Source of the DNA: Prolixibacteraceae bacterium
GTDB taxonomy: Bacteria; Bacteroidota; Bacteroidia; Bacteroidales; Prolixibacteraceae
DNA: 17,932 nucleotides
Assembly (NCBI GenBank): GCA_027858145.1
Contig: JAQIDF010000050.1
Location: 1 to 17,932, forward strand
Direction of reading: 5' to 3'
A model generated the notes under the pieces. The model searched no databases and was not told where the DNA came from. It saw only the letters and a list, made by a program, of their open reading frames with translations. The stretch's first letter is position 1; every line of letters begins with the position of its first letter. Below, one piece after another: positions 9,149 through 16,706 of this stretch. A program made the translations under genes and the position numbers.

Positions 9149-10183
9149 ATGGAAAAGCCCAAGGTGTTTTGTGAAGTTGAGTTTTTAAATAAATATTCAA
9201 AAGCCCGACCAATTGCTAACTTTGAAAATTCATCAAAAGATGATACTTGGAAAAGCTACTGGAACTTTATCTCTGCCTCAGCTATTCAGCTTAATATTTC
9301 AATAGAAGAATTTAAAAATCTAGCAGATAAAGAAGAAATCTATAAACACATCTGGAAATCAGTCGCTAGAGGTCGCTCCGAAATAAGTTTCACAACAAGC
9401 GAAACAGAAAAAAATCAAACTCTTGAAAATCACATCGTAAATAACAAGAGCTCATGCGGAACCATGTATCTTGTTGATAAGAAATGCGATACATGTAATA
9501 AAATAAGTGAAGACTATGGTGTATGGATAATTAATTCTGAACAACTATATTTAGATCAAAATCAAAATATGTTCAAAATGGTAACTGAACCAATTAAAAA
9601 GAGTGATCGGACCTTATCTCCATGGAATTTCATGAAACCATTAAAACATCCATGCAACTCTTTGGCTATTTTAGACAACTATTTAATGAAATCAAACCAA
9701 AGTATAAACGATAGTCTAATACCACTTTTAAACTATCTACTCCCAAGCAGATTGAGAATTCCTTTTCATTTATCAATATTTACTTTAAAAGAATTTAGAG
9801 AAATAGGCACAGGTCATAAAAGAGTCGATTTTAATAATCGAATCACCAAACTGAAAAATGAATTAGAAAAGATAAGGCCCAATCTAAATTTTAAAATTTC
9901 TTTTTTCGAAATAAAACCAGGCAAAGAACACGATAGAAGTTTAATTACCAACTACCTATTGGTTGAATCAGGAAGTGGTTTTGACTTATACAAAAATCAA
10001 AAAACCACACATAAAACAAGTGTGAAATCATATTTTCCTGCAACCGCAAATTTCATTGCAAATAACAGAATGAAAGACTTTGTTAATGTGAAAGAATCAC
10101 TTAAAAAAACTTTTAAACAAGCAGTATCAAACGAATACATGAAGAATTACTGGGGGGTAAAAGATAATCGTTTATTGGAATAA
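9149..10183 (+). CDS. Unrecognised partner protein of the AAA ATPase
   Basis: I do not recognise this 344-residue protein as a named family. It starts at the base after the upstream stop. The N-terminal third has a Cys set (C103, and C113-x-x-C116 in KKCDTCNK) that could bind a metal, although only three close cysteines are seen. The middle has a hydrophobic block with ILDNYL (174-179), followed by LIPLLNYLLPSR. Near the C-terminus is the pattern HDRSLITNY (261-269), then SGSGFDLY (274-281). An H-D-R with a nearby TNY and G-F-D resembles motifs in poorly characterised nuclease-like or PLD-like effectors, but I cannot prove catalysis. There is no signal peptide or membrane span. Position makes it the likely effector of the ATPase. 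It contains no HNH or TOPRIM motif, so the pair is not Septu or PARIS as far as I can read. Confidence 0.8.
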   Translation: MEKPKVFCEVEFLNKYSKARPIANFENSSKDDTWKSYWNFISASAIQLNISIEEFKNLADKEEIYKHIWKSVARGRSEISFTTSETEKNQTLENHIVNNKSSCGTMYLVDKKCDTCNKISEDYGVWIINSEQLYLDQNQNMFKMVTEPIKKSDRTLSPWNFMKPLKHPCNSLAILDNYLMKSNQSINDSLIPLLNYLLPSRLRIPFHLSIFTLKEFREIGTGHKRVDFNNRITKLKNELEKIRPNLNFKISFFEIKPGKEHDRSLITNYLLVESGSGFDLYKNQKTTHKTSVKSYFPATANFIANNRMKDFVNVKESLKKTFKQAVSNEYMKNYWGVKDNRLLE

Positions 10184-10253
10184 AATAACAATAGAGTGCA
10201 CTTCCGTTGCACACATGCATTTCATCTTTGCATCAGACAATAAAAAAGAAAAT

Positions 10254-10742
10254 ATGACTGATCAAGAAATTTGGACATTAGTTCCGGAAGAATACAAAGA
10301 AGGGATCAATGAAAGAGGACTTCAAGGTGCATATATTGAAGCCATTAATAGCAATCCCATCAGTGAAGAAGTATATCGCAGTTCAATGTTGAAGAAATAC
10401 AAAAACTTTGCTGATTTTATGTATTCTACATTTAAATGGATTTCATCTCCACAGCATTTTAATTGGTGGTTTGAAAGGGTATTCAATAAAAAGTTCATAC
10501 ACCCTTCAGACAAAGACAGCCCCAACTATGGATTATCTACCAATAAGCTTGTTAAACATGAAATAAATATTTTTGAAGATTCTGATGACTACTGGTTTGA
10601 GAATACTATTAATATGGACTTTGACAGACCTTCATACGGTCAATATCATGGATCTCATGCACAGGACATTGAAGGATTAAGCGACGACTTTATTAACGAC
10701 GCTTTAGAAGGTGACCCGGATGCATATTGGAATATAGATTAA
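10254..10742 (+). CDS. Small strongly acidic hypothetical protein
   Basis: This 162-residue protein is not recognised. By my count it has 30 Asp/Glu against 14 Lys/Arg. In the last 59 residues (from NIFEDSDDYW) 16 are acidic and only one is basic. It is also rich in aromatics (FNWWFERVF). There is no signal peptide or membrane segment. It starts 70 nt after the ATPase partner, on the same strand, and probably belongs to that operon, though a TCATCTTTG box at 10222-10230 could be its own weak promoter. I chose ATG 10254 over an in-frame ATG at 10215, which would place that box inside the coding region. An acidic tail suits an inhibitor, immunity protein or DNA mimic of the neighbouring pair; this is inference. 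Confidence 0.65.
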   Translation: MTDQEIWTLVPEEYKEGINERGLQGAYIEAINSNPISEEVYRSSMLKKYKNFADFMYSTFKWISSPQHFNWWFERVFNKKFIHPSDKDSPNYGLSTNKLVKHEINIFEDSDDYWFENTINMDFDRPSYGQYHGSHAQDIEGLSDDFINDALEGDPDAYWNID

Positions 10743-10855
10743 AATATCTTTTGTTAACACTAAGTCTATCTATGGATAAGCTGTAAATTTCTGCCTCGCA
10801 ATAAACGGGTTAGTAAAAAACAATAAACCTAACGTGCATCAACAATAAATTTATA

Positions 10856-11512
10856 ATGGAAAGTTCAAATCACAAATTATACAATAAAAAAAAATCACTT
10901 CTATTATTAGCTGTGTTTAATGTATCAATATTTCTTATCGTAGGCTACATAACTGAATGGCACAGTAGTCCTAAACCAATTGAAAATTTTTTATTCCCAG
11001 AAATAAGGTTAAGACAAAACAGGCTAACATTTCTACTGTTGATACCCTTTATCTCATCAGCTATTTGGATAACTGTGGTGAATGGGAAAAAACGTTTTTT
11101 CAAAACACTCTTGGCTTTAGCATTGCTTTTCATACCATTTTCAATTATTGCTATATTAATCAGCTATATAGCTTATACATTCTCAATGTTTATCGGTTTG
11201 GATGAATGGAATAATAGTGTATTGGAAGTCCTTATCTTTTATCTTTTGTTTATTGTATTTACCACATTATGGAATTGGATAATTGCAAAACTTCAAAAAG
11301 TAAAACTAAACATGAAGTCAATCTTAATACTTGCGATTAGTCAGTTTGCAATGCCCTTAATTTGTTTTATATGGTGTGCTGGTTTATCCATCTTTTTGGA
11401 TAACGATTTTATTGAAAATGCATTTTTCAATGGGGGTGTGATTCTCGCAATTACCTTGTATGAAGGATTTTATCTTATGTGGTTAAAACAACAACAAATA
11501 AAGGCTGTTTAG
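10856..11512 (+). CDS. Multi-pass inner-membrane protein, unknown function
   Basis: This 218-residue protein has about six hydrophobic segments, roughly at residues 14-33, 57-75, 84-110, 123-145, 154-180 and 188-208. The N-terminus is Lys-rich (YNKKK), suggesting a cytoplasmic N-terminus. No enzyme motif is visible and I recognise no family. The start ATG at 10856 follows an AT-rich leader, and the gene begins 113 nt after the acidic protein on the same strand. Co-transcription is possible but the gap is larger than within the ATPase pair. It could be a membrane effector or anchor of the upstream group, or an unrelated resident of the island. Nothing in the sequence decides between these. Confidence 0.7.
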   Translation: MESSNHKLYNKKKSLLLLAVFNVSIFLIVGYITEWHSSPKPIENFLFPEIRLRQNRLTFLLLIPFISSAIWITVVNGKKRFFKTLLALALLFIPFSIIAILISYIAYTFSMFIGLDEWNNSVLEVLIFYLLFIVFTTLWNWIIAKLQKVKLNMKSILILAISQFAMPLICFIWCAGLSIFLDNDFIENAFFNGGVILAITLYEGFYLMWLKQQQIKAV

Positions 11513-12215
11513 TTGTTGCTATTGCTCCTCTTTAGTCTCCAAGTTGAGCTTTGCATGATCCTCTATTAAAATAAGCTGCTCAGGCATTAAACGATAATGA
11601 AAGGAAACAGCTTTTATTCGATAGACTTAAAAATAAATTTTTTTTGCAATACCAAAAAGGTTGTTGTAGTTTTGATATTGAAAATATCGTTAAATGGGTT
11701 ATGTGATTTTTTCCAAAATATCAGTCTAGCGTCAGGCAAGAAAAATAAATTTTCAGAACCTGTCTTAAAAAATGCTATGAAAAAGACAATATTTTTTAGC
11801 ATTCATTTTTTTACTGTGTCTTATCTGCTAAACATTTAATAGTAAAAACCAAATATATGAATATATGTAATACTTTAACTGGTGAGTTTTATCAATGTTT
11901 TAAAGGATTTGTTTTTTAAATTTAATCCAGTTGATTCAAAAGTAACAGATATACTAGGCGATGAGGTTTCTAATAATCATTTTATTTATTCTAACAAAAC
12001 AAACAAGAAAAACCTCAAAACACTTTGGGTTGATAAAGGTAGTTATAGAATCAGGTAACGACCCGATTAATCTATACTTGCAGCTCGCCAGTGTATTTCG
12101 ACTATAAAGCAGTTTGCTATTACTCATACACGCTGACCAATTTAGACTATAAAAGAAGACAGAAGACAATTCAACATAACACAGGCAAAAAACTAGAAAT
12201 TTAAAAATAAAAAAC
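11513..12215. other. Gene-poor, apparently decayed stretch
   Basis: About 700 nt without a convincing gene. Three short coding-like pieces are visible. On the minus strand, 11626-11519 reads 35 residues ending in LNLETKEEQ and a stop, with an internal MPEQLILIEDH. On the plus strand, 11777-11839 gives a 20-residue signal-peptide-like stub (MKKTIFFS...) that stops at once. On the plus strand, 11882-12058 (GTG start) gives 58 residues containing VTDILGDEV. A longer plus frame at 11597-11839 ends with the same stub and does not look like a protein. These may be relics of deleted genes, or chance. Confidence 0.4.
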
Positions 12216-13334
12216 ATGAAGAAATATTTAACAATCACTTTCATTTTGTTGACAGTGGGGCTTTTTGCTCAATCCACTTCTTGGAATAAACATAATCTGA
12301 AAGAACATTGGAAAGCAAACGGAATAGATGAAATTGAAGGTATCTATGAAGACACCCAAAAACATACTAAACATAACCCTAAAATGACATATGGTTTAAT
12401 AAAGACAAATAGCGGTTATACGTTAGTGTTTCTTAAAGTATTAGGAGGTAAAAGGTTCAATGGCCCTTATAAAGATTACAACTATATGTGGAATCCTGGT
12501 GATGTTCAGGCATATCTATATCCTACCGCAACGCCATATTTGTTTAAATCAAAGTATTATCGTTATGATAAAACAATTTTTGAAGATTTTTATATGTCGT
12601 TCGAGAAAGGTATTATGAAATTTGTTTTGATGTATGAAGATTGGGAACATATATTTTTAAAACTCTACCCTTCAATTAATGATAATGTAACTTATCCAAA
12701 CAGCTCTTCAAAACAATCTTCTGGTACAGGTTTTGGAATTTCATCAACTGGTATCATTGTAACAAACTTTCACGTAATTGATGGCGCTAAAACCATTAAA
12801 GTAAGGGGAATTAATTTAAATTTTAACAAAACCTATAAAGCGAAAGTTCTTTTTTCAGACAAAAATAATGACCTTGCTTTAATTCAAATCGATGACTATG
12901 GTTTTAATTCGCTTGGCACAATTCCATTCACAATTAAAACAGAACTTTCAGGAGTTGGAGAAAAAATCTTTGTTTTAGGTTATCCTTTAAGAGCAACAAT
13001 GGGTGACGAGATAAAACTCACGAACGGCATAGTTACTTCTATGACAGGTTTTCAGGGTGATATCACTTCTTACCAAATACAGACACCAGTTCAGCCAGGA
13101 AATAGCGGAAGTCCGTTATTTGACAGTCAGGGTAATTTAATCGGTATTATAAATGCAAAACACGGTGAAGCAGAAAGTGCTTCATATGCAGTTAAAACAA
13201 GCTATTTAACAAACTTGATTGATTTATTACCAAAACCTTTGAAACTTCAAAAGGTTAACTCAATGAAAGATAAGTCATTAACTCAACAGGTTGAATTAGT
13301 AAAGAGATTTGTTTATATAATTGAAACTGAATGA
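12216..13334 (+). CDS. Secreted trypsin-like serine protease (Trypsin_2, S1-type)
   Basis: This is a 372-residue precursor with a signal peptide (MKKYLTITFILLTVGLFAQ, cleaved near residue 19). Residues about 20-165 form an unassigned Trp/Tyr-rich domain. The protease domain begins near SSGTGFGIS (169-177). The triad is visible: H186 in VTNFHVID, D219 in NNDLALI, and S297 in PGNSGSP. The order and spacing match DegP/S1C-type trypsin-like domains, and I see no PDZ domain after it; the C-terminal tail is short and charged. The protein should act in the periplasm or outside the cell, cutting peptide bonds; the substrate is unknown. It stands alone, about 700 nt after the membrane protein, and 577 nt of gene-poor DNA follow it. 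It could be an accessory gene carried by the island. Confidence 0.88.
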   Translation: MKKYLTITFILLTVGLFAQSTSWNKHNLKEHWKANGIDEIEGIYEDTQKHTKHNPKMTYGLIKTNSGYTLVFLKVLGGKRFNGPYKDYNYMWNPGDVQAYLYPTATPYLFKSKYYRYDKTIFEDFYMSFEKGIMKFVLMYEDWEHIFLKLYPSINDNVTYPNSSSKQSSGTGFGISSTGIIVTNFHVIDGAKTIKVRGINLNFNKTYKAKVLFSDKNNDLALIQIDDYGFNSLGTIPFTIKTELSGVGEKIFVLGYPLRATMGDEIKLTNGIVTSMTGFQGDITSYQIQTPVQPGNSGSPLFDSQGNLIGIINAKHGEAESASYAVKTSYLTNLIDLLPKPLKLQKVNSMKDKSLTQQVELVKRFVYIIETE

Positions 13335-13910
13335 AATAATTATACTCCATGTAATAAAGTGAATATGCAATAAGTGTTTTGCTCTTATAATCAGCATTGT
13401 CACCTGCAATAATTTCGGTGCTTTTCGACAAGAAAATGACCCACATTCCACAATATGAAGTAGCCTTTTTAGCGGCATACTAATTGAATTGTTCTCGTTT
13501 TAGTATATTCAATGGCGTTTTTGATAAGATTTATATGAATGGTGTCTAGTTTATTTTGGTAGGTTGAAATGTTCTTACAGTATTCTGTCAAAAATTAAAT
13601 ATTTGAATAAAGTTTTTTTGGTCATTGATCTAATCATCCAAGGCTTCTGTTTTCTGTTGTAAAATTTTTACAAGTTATTTTCAATATCTGGGTGTTTAGG
13701 TGTAATTGTGCCACCAGTTTCGGAGGATACAATAAGATTGTAGTAGCAAAAGAACCAACTATTCCAAAATATAATACTGTTAAAAAACTAGAGGATAATA
13801 CTAAAGTTAAATACACTGAAAATAAATTATAACTTAATCACATATAATTCAGGGCATTTTTTTTCTTTAAATTACTTGAAAACATTATCCATTGCTTATG
13901 TATAAATGTG
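13335..13910. other. Gene-poor stretch with a lipoprotein-like remnant
   Basis: There is no complete gene here. A plus-strand frame is open from 13629 to the stop at 13830-13832 but has no ATG. Its last 41 codons (from Cys at 13707) read CATSFGGYNKIVVAKEP..., with a hydrophobic run before the Cys. This resembles the NCAT/SCAT lipobox and mature start of small Bacteroidota lipoproteins. It could be a lipoprotein gene that lost its start, or a gene with a rare start codon. The part 13335-13628 shows nothing I can support. Confidence 0.35.
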
Positions 13911-14540
13911 CTAACCCTCATTCTTCCTGTTCAAAATGTTATTTTTAACATTTTCTAATTCCTCATTATCGGGGGCTAATTCTATAGCCTTCTCTATTGC
14001 TTCAAGTGCCTCATAATAACACTGAAAAGCATCATTAACAATAGCATAAGCATGATAAACATCGCTATAGGTTTTATTACATCTCAAATCAAACAAATAA
14101 TACTTCAATCCAGATTCAGTACTATCCATAAAATTATCTTCCATTATCGGTCCATTCCAGCTTTCAGCAATCGCATCTCTACTGTGCATCAATGTTCTAA
14201 GAAAATCAAAAGCTTCAGCTGAGACTATACCACTGGGATAGAAACAGCAATGTGTTGCATACATCAAAGAAAATCCTCCATCAGGTATATTGAGTTCTAT
14301 GGCTTTTTTAAAATGCTTCAAGGCTTCCACTCTAATTTCGTTTTTTCTAAACAAAAACATTCCATAAGCCTGATGAATAAATGGGTTGTTCTTATGTTTT
14401 TTTATTATTTTATCGAATGTCAATTTATCTTCATCCGTAACAATTCCTTTTTCCTGTCTTTGCGTAATTGCATTTACCAATTCAACTTCTGACACATAAA
14501 TTTCCTTATTTTTATCAAAACTTTTTTTGAATATTCTCAT
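13911..14540 (-). CDS. TPR-like repeat protein, hypothetical
   Basis: This 209-residue soluble protein has tetratricopeptide-like helical repeats. The clearest are HQAYGMFLFRKNEIRVEALK followed by HFKKAIELN (about 55-84), and near the C-terminus AIEKAIELAPDNEELENVK (182-200). The middle part (HCCFYPSG..., about 96-150) is less regular. Such proteins bind partner proteins; no enzyme motif is visible. The gene is alone on the minus strand, divergent from abiE and convergent with the protease gene. The start ATG (14538-14540) is first in frame and follows a TAAATTTG box by only 5 nt. There is no signal peptide, so it is probably cytoplasmic. Its relation to the defence genes is unknown. Confidence 0.7.
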   Translation of the reverse strand: MRIFKKSFDKNKEIYVSEVELVNAITQRQEKGIVTDEDKLTFDKIIKKHKNNPFIHQAYGMFLFRKNEIRVEALKHFKKAIELNIPDGGFSLMYATHCCFYPSGIVSAEAFDFLRTLMHSRDAIAESWNGPIMEDNFMDSTESGLKYYLFDLRCNKTYSDVYHAYAIVNDAFQCYYEALEAIEKAIELAPDNEELENVKNNILNRKNEG

Positions 14541-14545
14541 GTTTC

Positions 14546-14553
14546 CAAATTTA
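14546..14553 (-). promoter_or_regulatory. Candidate -7 box TAAATTTG for the TPR-like gene
   Basis: Read on the minus strand the sequence is TAAATTTG, a full match to the Bacteroidota -7 consensus TAnnTTTG. It ends 5 nt before the ATG, so the transcript would have almost no leader. A TTTG lies upstream but with about 15 nt spacing, shorter than the usual 19-21. In AT-rich DNA such matches arise by chance. Confidence 0.35.
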
Positions 14554-14751
14554 ATAAATCCAAATTAACAAAAAAAACCATGAATTGAACTTAAGGTACA
14601 ATATCTAACTAGACACATTTTTTATAAAGTTTTATTTATTTGATTAATAGGATTAAATACCCATAGCTATATTTACATAACACCTTCTTATAGGAACAAA
14701 AATATTTTAAGCGGTGTAAACGAATTGTTTTATTTTTGTCCCATAAGGGCA

Positions 14752-14890
14752 TTATATAAAATAGCCCGCACGAGCCCTCCCTAAATGGGTTTCCTCATTC
14801 ACCTCTGCGTAAAAGCTCCCCAATGCCCCGTCCGACCAGTCATCCCTGTCTGAATGGATTCATCCAGACTGACGGGCGGAGCCACTGGCT
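14752..14890. other. GC-rich structured patch left of abiE
   Basis: This stretch is much richer in GC than its flanks. It has a near-perfect hairpin: GTCTGAATG (14848-14856) with CATCCAGAC (14861-14869), one mismatch, 4-nt loop. An outer stem is CCCGTC (14827-14832) with GACGGG (14871-14876). On the minus strand a 35-codon frame (14859-14752) reads ...DDWSDGALGSFYAEVNEE... without a start codon. It may be a structured repeat, a recombination site, or the end of a lost gene. The rest of 14554-14985 shows no gene. Confidence 0.4.
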
Positions 14891-14909
14891 TTAACTTCAA
14901 GGTAAATTC

Positions 14910-14925
14910 GTCAACCCATTAGAAA
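14910..14925 (+). repeat. Left copy of 16-nt near-direct repeat flanking abiE
   Basis: The sequence GTCAACCCATTAGAAA here matches GTTAATCCATTAGAAA at 16707-16722 in 14 of 16 positions, and both differences are C/T transitions. The two copies bracket the AbiEi/AbiEii genes closely. They may mark the ends of a transferred cassette. Confidence 0.4.
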
Positions 14926-14985
14926 TAGATGCATATGCCTGCATCTTACTTTTCCAAAATAGGACCAATTCTTTAAATATATTGC

Positions 14986-14993
14986 TATATTTG
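14986..14993 (+). promoter_or_regulatory. Candidate -7 box TATATTTG for abiEi-abiEii
   Basis: TATATTTG is a full match to the Bacteroidota -7 element TAnnTTTG. It ends 4 nt before the GTG start of abiEi, so the transcript would begin at or next to the start codon. I see no good -33 TTTG at 19-21 nt upstream. AbiEi antitoxins usually repress their own operon, so an operator is expected to overlap this box. Confidence 0.5.
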
Positions 14994-14997
14994 TACT

Positions 14998-15765
14998 GTG
15001 AGTACGAATAGTGAAATAAAAATAAAGAGATTGATAGAGCTTCATGTTCCGGGAACAATGCTTCTGGCTTCTTGGTTGAACCAGAATGGATTCTCACATG
15101 ATCTGCAACAACGTTATCGGAAAAGTGATTGGTTGGAGTCAGTTGGTGTTGGGGCCTTTAAACGTCCTGCAGAAACAGTTTCCTGGCAGGGAGGTCTTTA
15201 TTCATTGCAAAAACAATTAAAACTTCAGGTTCATGTTGGAGGATTAACTGCTTTAGCAATGTCTGGTTTCTCGCATTATCTTCGTACGGACAGTGAACAG
15301 ATTTATCTTTTTTCACCGCTGCAGACAAAATTACCGAACTGGTTTAAAAAATATTTTGCATCTGACTCCATTGTACCGGTCCGAACATCTATGTTAACGA
15401 CAGAGACTGGACTAATAGAACTTGAAGTAGTGCAGTTTCAGGTAACTGCTTCCTCTCCTGAACGGGCTATACTTGAAGCACTTTTCCTTGCTCCGGATAA
15501 AGCTGATTTACTAGAACTATATCAGGTAATGTCTGGATTGGTAAACCTGCGTCCTGATACAGTACAAAATTTGCTGGAGAAATGTACTTCTATAAAAGTG
15601 AAAAGATTATTCCTATATATGGCTAGAAAATTAAATCATCAATGGTTTCAATTTTTGGATCTATCTGGAATAACGCTTGGTTCCGGTGATCGTAAACTTG
15701 TAGAAAAGGGCGTTTATAATGCCGAATTCGGAATAACAATACCCAAAGAGCTGTATACTTTATGA
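14998..15765 (+). CDS. abiEi: AbiEi antitoxin, type IV toxin-antitoxin system
   Basis: This 255-residue AbiEi-family antitoxin is recognised by its N-terminal winged helix-turn-helix region with the family pattern PGTMLLASWL...DLQQRYRKSDWLESVG-GAFKRP (about 18-57). WQGGLYSLQ then LQVHVGGLTALAMSG (about 63-91) and FSPLQTKLPNWF follow. It corresponds to the AbiEi_3_N plus AbiEi_3 domain order. In studied AbiE systems the antitoxin represses the operon through the wHTH and neutralises the toxin without a stable complex (type IV). The start is GTG at 14998: an in-frame stop lies at 14974-14976, there is no ATG between, and the next ATG (15058) would cut the conserved PGT motif. The gene overlaps the toxin gene by 4 nt (ATGA). 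Confidence 0.92.
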   Translation: MSTNSEIKIKRLIELHVPGTMLLASWLNQNGFSHDLQQRYRKSDWLESVGVGAFKRPAETVSWQGGLYSLQKQLKLQVHVGGLTALAMSGFSHYLRTDSEQIYLFSPLQTKLPNWFKKYFASDSIVPVRTSMLTTETGLIELEVVQFQVTASSPERAILEALFLAPDKADLLELYQVMSGLVNLRPDTVQNLLEKCTSIKVKRLFLYMARKLNHQWFQFLDLSGITLGSGDRKLVEKGVYNAEFGITIPKELYTL

Positions 15766-16682
15766 TTGATCCAAAATATAGAAGACAAGTAGATTTATTG
15801 TTACAGACTATTCCTTATGTAGCAAAAGAACAGATATTTGTATTAAAGGGTGGAACGGCTATTAACTTGTTTATTCGCGATATGCCAAGACTTTCGGTCG
15901 ATATTGATTTAACGTATTTGCCTTTGAATAATAGAGAGCAGGCTTTAGAAAACATATCCGACGGTCTGACAAGAATAAGAGAGGAACTACTAAATTCTAT
16001 TCCGGGATTAAGTGTTACCGGAACTACCCGTGAGGGGCACGATGCCAAAATAAACTGTCAATTGCCGGGAGCTCAAATTAAAATTGAGGTTAATACAACA
16101 ACCAGAGGGAACATTTATCCATCTAAACTAATGAGGATTAAAAATTCTGTAGAAGAATCGTTTGGCAGGTTCGCCGCAATGAATGTTGTATCGCTCGGTG
16201 AATTATTTGGTGGGAAGATATGCGCTGCTCTCGATCGTCAGCATCCAAGAGATCTTTTTGATGTAAGATTATTGCTAGATAATGAAGGAATTACCAACGA
16301 AATAAAAACAGGGTTTCTAATGGCATTGATTTCCCACATGCGGCCAATACACGAAGTTATAAAACCGTTATTTATAGATCAGCGTCAGGCATTTGAAACT
16401 CAATTCGCAGGTATGACAAGTATTCCGTTTACTTATACGGATTATGAAGATACCAGGCATCAATTAGTTGAAGAACTCAATTCAAAATTAGATGAAAATG
16501 ATCGTTTTTTTCTTATTAGTCTAAAGAAAGGCATTCCTGAGTGGGAAAGATTTGAAATAAAGAATGCAAAAGATTTTCCTGCTGTTCAATGGAAACTGAA
16601 AAATATCGAATTTCTTAAAAACAATAATGCTACAAAATTTAACGAGATGGTTTTCCAATTAGAGAAAGTATTTGGTCTCTAA
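15762..16682 (+). CDS. abiEii: AbiEii nucleotidyltransferase toxin, type IV TA system
   Basis: This 306-residue AbiEii-type (DUF1814) nucleotidyltransferase has motif I KGGTAINLF (29-37), motif II RLSVDIDLTY with the metal-binding pair D47 and D49, motif III with K152 in GGKIC, and RDLFD (163-167). All catalytic motifs seem present, so the toxin is probably active. In studied AbiE homologues the toxin transfers nucleotides to target RNAs such as tRNA acceptor ends and stops growth, giving phage abortive infection or plasmid maintenance. The ATG overlaps the antitoxin stop (ATGA), so translation is coupled and the antitoxin is made first. Length is normal for the family. Codon use of the pair is slightly more balanced in GC than in the ATPase genes to the left. 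Confidence 0.93.
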   Translation: MIDPKYRRQVDLLLQTIPYVAKEQIFVLKGGTAINLFIRDMPRLSVDIDLTYLPLNNREQALENISDGLTRIREELLNSIPGLSVTGTTREGHDAKINCQLPGAQIKIEVNTTTRGNIYPSKLMRIKNSVEESFGRFAAMNVVSLGELFGGKICAALDRQHPRDLFDVRLLLDNEGITNEIKTGFLMALISHMRPIHEVIKPLFIDQRQAFETQFAGMTSIPFTYTDYEDTRHQLVEELNSKLDENDRFFLISLKKGIPEWERFEIKNAKDFPAVQWKLKNIEFLKNNNATKFNEMVFQLEKVFGL

Positions 16683-16706
16683 ATTTTGATACCTTTAGTA
16701 TGAATT

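Noticed and set aside
10215..10253. Upstream ATG for the acidic protein
   Set aside because: The added residues (MHFIFASDNKKEN) overlap a promoter-like TCATCTTTG box; ATG 10254 has an A/G-rich leader and gives a more natural start.
11597..11839. Plus-strand frame of 80 codons
   Set aside because: Low-complexity, Phe/Lys/Asn-rich composition from AT-rich DNA, with no recognisable domain.
13255..13446. Minus-strand frame overlapping the end of the protease gene
   Set aside because: It is antisense to the protease C-terminus and has no leader or motif; part reads protein-like but not enough to support a gene.
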